Origin: an uncultured Ruminococcus sp.
Lineage (GTDB): Bacteria > Bacillota > Clostridia > Oscillospirales > Acutalibacteraceae
Assembly (NCBI GenBank): GCA_902773065.1
Contig: CACYDD010000355.1
Span: 1 to 5,374 of the forward strand
Length of the DNA stretch: 5,374 nucleotides
Direction of reading: 5' to 3'
Shown: positions 4,218 to 5,374 of the stretch, piece after piece
How positions within the stretch are numbered: the first letter of the stretch is position 1
Layout of the letters: each line of letters opens with the position of its first letter
Position numbers and translations under genes: made by a program
Notes under the pieces: model-generated
Told to the model about the DNA's origin: nothing
Databases searched by the model: none
The model's input: only the letters and a program-made list of their open reading frames with translations

Positions 4218-4762
4218 CAAGAAAAGAGCTTAATAATCTGTACTTTGAATGGATGTATCAGCTCGTGGACGGCGAAGGATATTCTGAGGGGCTTTCCTAT
4301 CGGAAACTTTTCAAGCATTTGCATGAAACGGAATTTATATTTTCTGTTCCTATGGATGCGAACAGAGCGGACGACGGAACAGACCTCAGATATCGCTTTG
4401 CTTATGAAAAATCCTATGACAATCGTATCATTGCCGCTTATCTTGACGACAGACCTTGTAGTGTACTGGAAATGATGGCCGCTTTATCGCTCCGATGCGA
4501 GGAGCATATTATGGACGACCCTGATATTGGCGACCGGACAGGACAATGGTTCTGGGGCATGATACGGAATCTGGGACTGGATTCTATGGATGATTCCCGT
4601 TTTGATGCGGTTTATACAGATGATATTATCAGTCGGTTTCTCGAAAGGGAATATTCTCCCGATGGTGGCGGCGGATTATTCACTGTCAAAAATTGTATGT
4701 ACGATTTGAGAGAAATCGAGATATGGTATCAAATGTGCTGGTACATGGACAATATGATTTAA
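4214..4762 (+). CDS. Conserved phage protein rich in Trp/Tyr, unknown function, 182 aa
   Basis: This soluble protein has no membrane helix. It begins MTRKELNNLYFEWMYQLV, contains SYRKLFKHLHETEFIFSVPMDANRADDG in parts (28-55) and RPCSVLEMMAALSLRCEEHIM in parts (80-100). Its most distinctive block is GDRTGQWFWGMIRNLGL (106-122), followed by IISRFLEREYSPDGGGGLF (138-156) and EIEIWYQMCWYMDN (167-180). I recall this RTGQWFWGM...NLGL and EPDGxGGLF pattern from many Clostridia phage and prophage genomes, where it is annotated as hypothetical. No catalytic motif is evident. GGAGG (4205-4209) is 4 nt before ATG 4214, and the ATGA overlap with the previous gene indicates translational coupling. The strongly patterned conservation suggests a structured protein-binding role, which is inference. 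Confidence 0.9.
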   Translation: MTRKELNNLYFEWMYQLVDGEGYSEGLSYRKLFKHLHETEFIFSVPMDANRADDGTDLRYRFAYEKSYDNRIIAAYLDDRPCSVLEMMAALSLRCEEHIMDDPDIGDRTGQWFWGMIRNLGLDSMDDSRFDAVYTDDIISRFLEREYSPDGGGGLFTVKNCMYDLREIEIWYQMCWYMDNMI

Positions 4763-4777
4763 ACGGAGGTAACGATA

Positions 4778-5008
4778 ATGGACAAATTGATATTTGTAGT
4801 AAACGGTGGAGATGTAACGAGCAGAATGTTTTCTGCTATGAGAAAGCTGTCAAAAAGACATATGAAAACAGATAGAATGCTGAAGCTGTTTGCTGTGGTG
4901 TTCGGATTGAATTATATTTCTCAGGCACTTTATGACAAACGGCTGAAAGACGAAATTATGATGCTGAAATGTGAAATTGAGAAGCTAAAACAGCAAAACG
5001 GAGAGTAA
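4778..5008 (+). CDS. Small membrane/coiled-coil protein, 76 aa
   Basis: ATG 4778 is preceded by GGAGGT (4765-4770) with a 7-nt spacer. The protein has a basic N-terminal part (SRMFSAMRKLSKRHMKTDR, about 15-33), a hydrophobic segment (about 34-51, MLKLFAVVFGLNYISQAL) that is probably a membrane helix, and a C-terminal heptad-like helix KRLKDEIMMLKCEIEKLKQQ (54-73) with regularly spaced Leu, Ile and Met, typical of a short coiled coil. It may oligomerise at the membrane with the basic part on the cytoplasmic side. I do not recognise a family. It begins 15 nt after the previous stop and ends 5 nt before the start of the putative primase/helicase, so it should be co-expressed with it. Confidence 0.82.
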   Translation: MDKLIFVVNGGDVTSRMFSAMRKLSKRHMKTDRMLKLFAVVFGLNYISQALYDKRLKDEIMMLKCEIEKLKQQNGE

Positions 5009-5013
5009 TAGAA

Positions 5014-5374
5014 ATGATGGACTTTTTAATGATTTCAACCCGTACCAAAAAGCAGGGCATAATAGAAATCTATCCGAAGTTTATTATTAAGAAAAGCTCC
5101 GACCTGATGATTCGAGGCGGTGATTTCTATGCAATCTGGATCGAAGAACTTGGTTTATGGTCAACCGATGAGCAGGATGCACTTTGGCTGATTGACCGGG
5201 AATTGGACAGATATGCTGAGGAACACCGCAGTCATTTCGATTCCAATGTAAGAGTACTTCATATGTGGGATGCTGAATCGGGAATGATCGATTTCTGGCA
5301 TAAATACTGTCAGAAACAGATGAGAGATTCTTTTCATATGCTGGATGAAAAACTTATATTTTCCAATACAGAAA
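5014..5374 (+). CDS. Putative phage primase/helicase (D5/P4-type), N-terminal 120 aa, cut by right edge
   Basis: The frame opens at ATG 5014 (MMDFLMISTR), 5 nt after the previous stop, with GGAG (5000-5003) 10 nt upstream, and stays open to the window end. Recognisable blocks are KKQGIIEIYPKFIIKKSSDL (12-31), MIRGGDFYAIWIEELGLWST (32-51), RVLHMWDAESGMIDFWHKYC (80-99) and DEKLIFSNTE (111-120). From memory, this N-terminus belongs to a widespread Firmicute phage protein that continues into a superfamily 3-type helicase domain with GxxGxGKST, annotated as DNA primase or phage/plasmid primase. The ATPase part lies outside the window, so the activity cannot be confirmed here. If correct, the region borders the phage replication module. 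An ATG at 5017 is an alternative start but is farther from the Shine-Dalgarno. Confidence 0.68.
   Translation, partial: MMDFLMISTRTKKQGIIEIYPKFIIKKSSDLMIRGGDFYAIWIEELGLWSTDEQDALWLIDRELDRYAEEHRSHFDSNVRVLHMWDAESGMIDFWHKYCQKQMRDSFHMLDEKLIFSNTE

Noticed and set aside
4245..4875. Plus-strand ORFs in other frames within 4245-4475 and 4693-4875
   Set aside because: They overlap the 182-aa and 76-aa genes, lack ribosome binding sites and show no coherent protein features.
1..5374. Stop-codon recoding, suggested by absence of TAG among twelve gene ends
   Set aside because: No real gene contains in-frame TAG or TGA as sense, and TGA is used as a normal stop several times, so the standard bacterial code explains everything.

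Overview
The window is a compact, all plus-strand block of small genes that reads as a bacteriophage or prophage (less likely another mobile element) of a low-to-mid-GC Firmicute, probably a gut Clostridia such as Ruminococcaceae/Oscillospiraceae or Lachnospiraceae. The basis is gene content: a DUF3310 protein, two DUF6353-like membrane proteins, a SleB-type cell wall hydrolase, and at the right edge the start of what I recognise as a phage primase/helicase-type replication protein. Strong purine-rich Shine-Dalgarno sites and 4-11 nt gene overlaps are also typical. All twelve complete gene ends use TAA or TGA and no real gene has an in-frame TAG, so I see no sign of stop-codon recoding.

Layout. 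Positions 1-479 hold the C-terminal part of a DUF6353-like protein cut by the left edge. Positions 551-805 encode a small single-pass membrane protein with an acidic tail, followed by a clear intrinsic terminator (834-874). Immediately after its T-tract begins a second run of tightly packed genes: a 199-aa phage protein (889-1488), a 35-aa micro-ORF (1503-1610), the DUF3310 gene (1612-1875), a full-length DUF6353-like protein (1865-2803), the cell wall hydrolase (2835-3386), two tiny membrane proteins (3405-3506 and 3509-3670), a membrane-anchored acidic protein (3663-4217), a conserved soluble protein rich in aromatic residues (4214-4762), a small membrane/coiled-coil protein (4778-5008) and the N-terminal third or less of the putative primase/helicase (5014 to the right edge).

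How they work together. The spacing suggests one or two long polycistronic transcripts with translational coupling. The right end points to nucleotide metabolism and DNA replication (DUF3310, primase/helicase). The striking part is how many neighbours carry membrane segments: seven complete genes plus, by homology, the truncated first one. Together with an exported, probably membrane-tethered wall hydrolase, this suggests an envelope-associated module next to the replication genes. Its function is unknown. Three proteins (ends near 479, 1488 and 2803) share a C-terminal motif of the form FY/VY-x(2-3)-G ... GW, hinting at a common domain.

No tRNA, rRNA, CRISPR array, insertion sequence, attachment site or origin could be supported, and no stretch over 300 bases lacks a gene. 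The longest gaps are 71 nt (480-550, with a small hairpin) and 83 nt (806-888, with the terminator).
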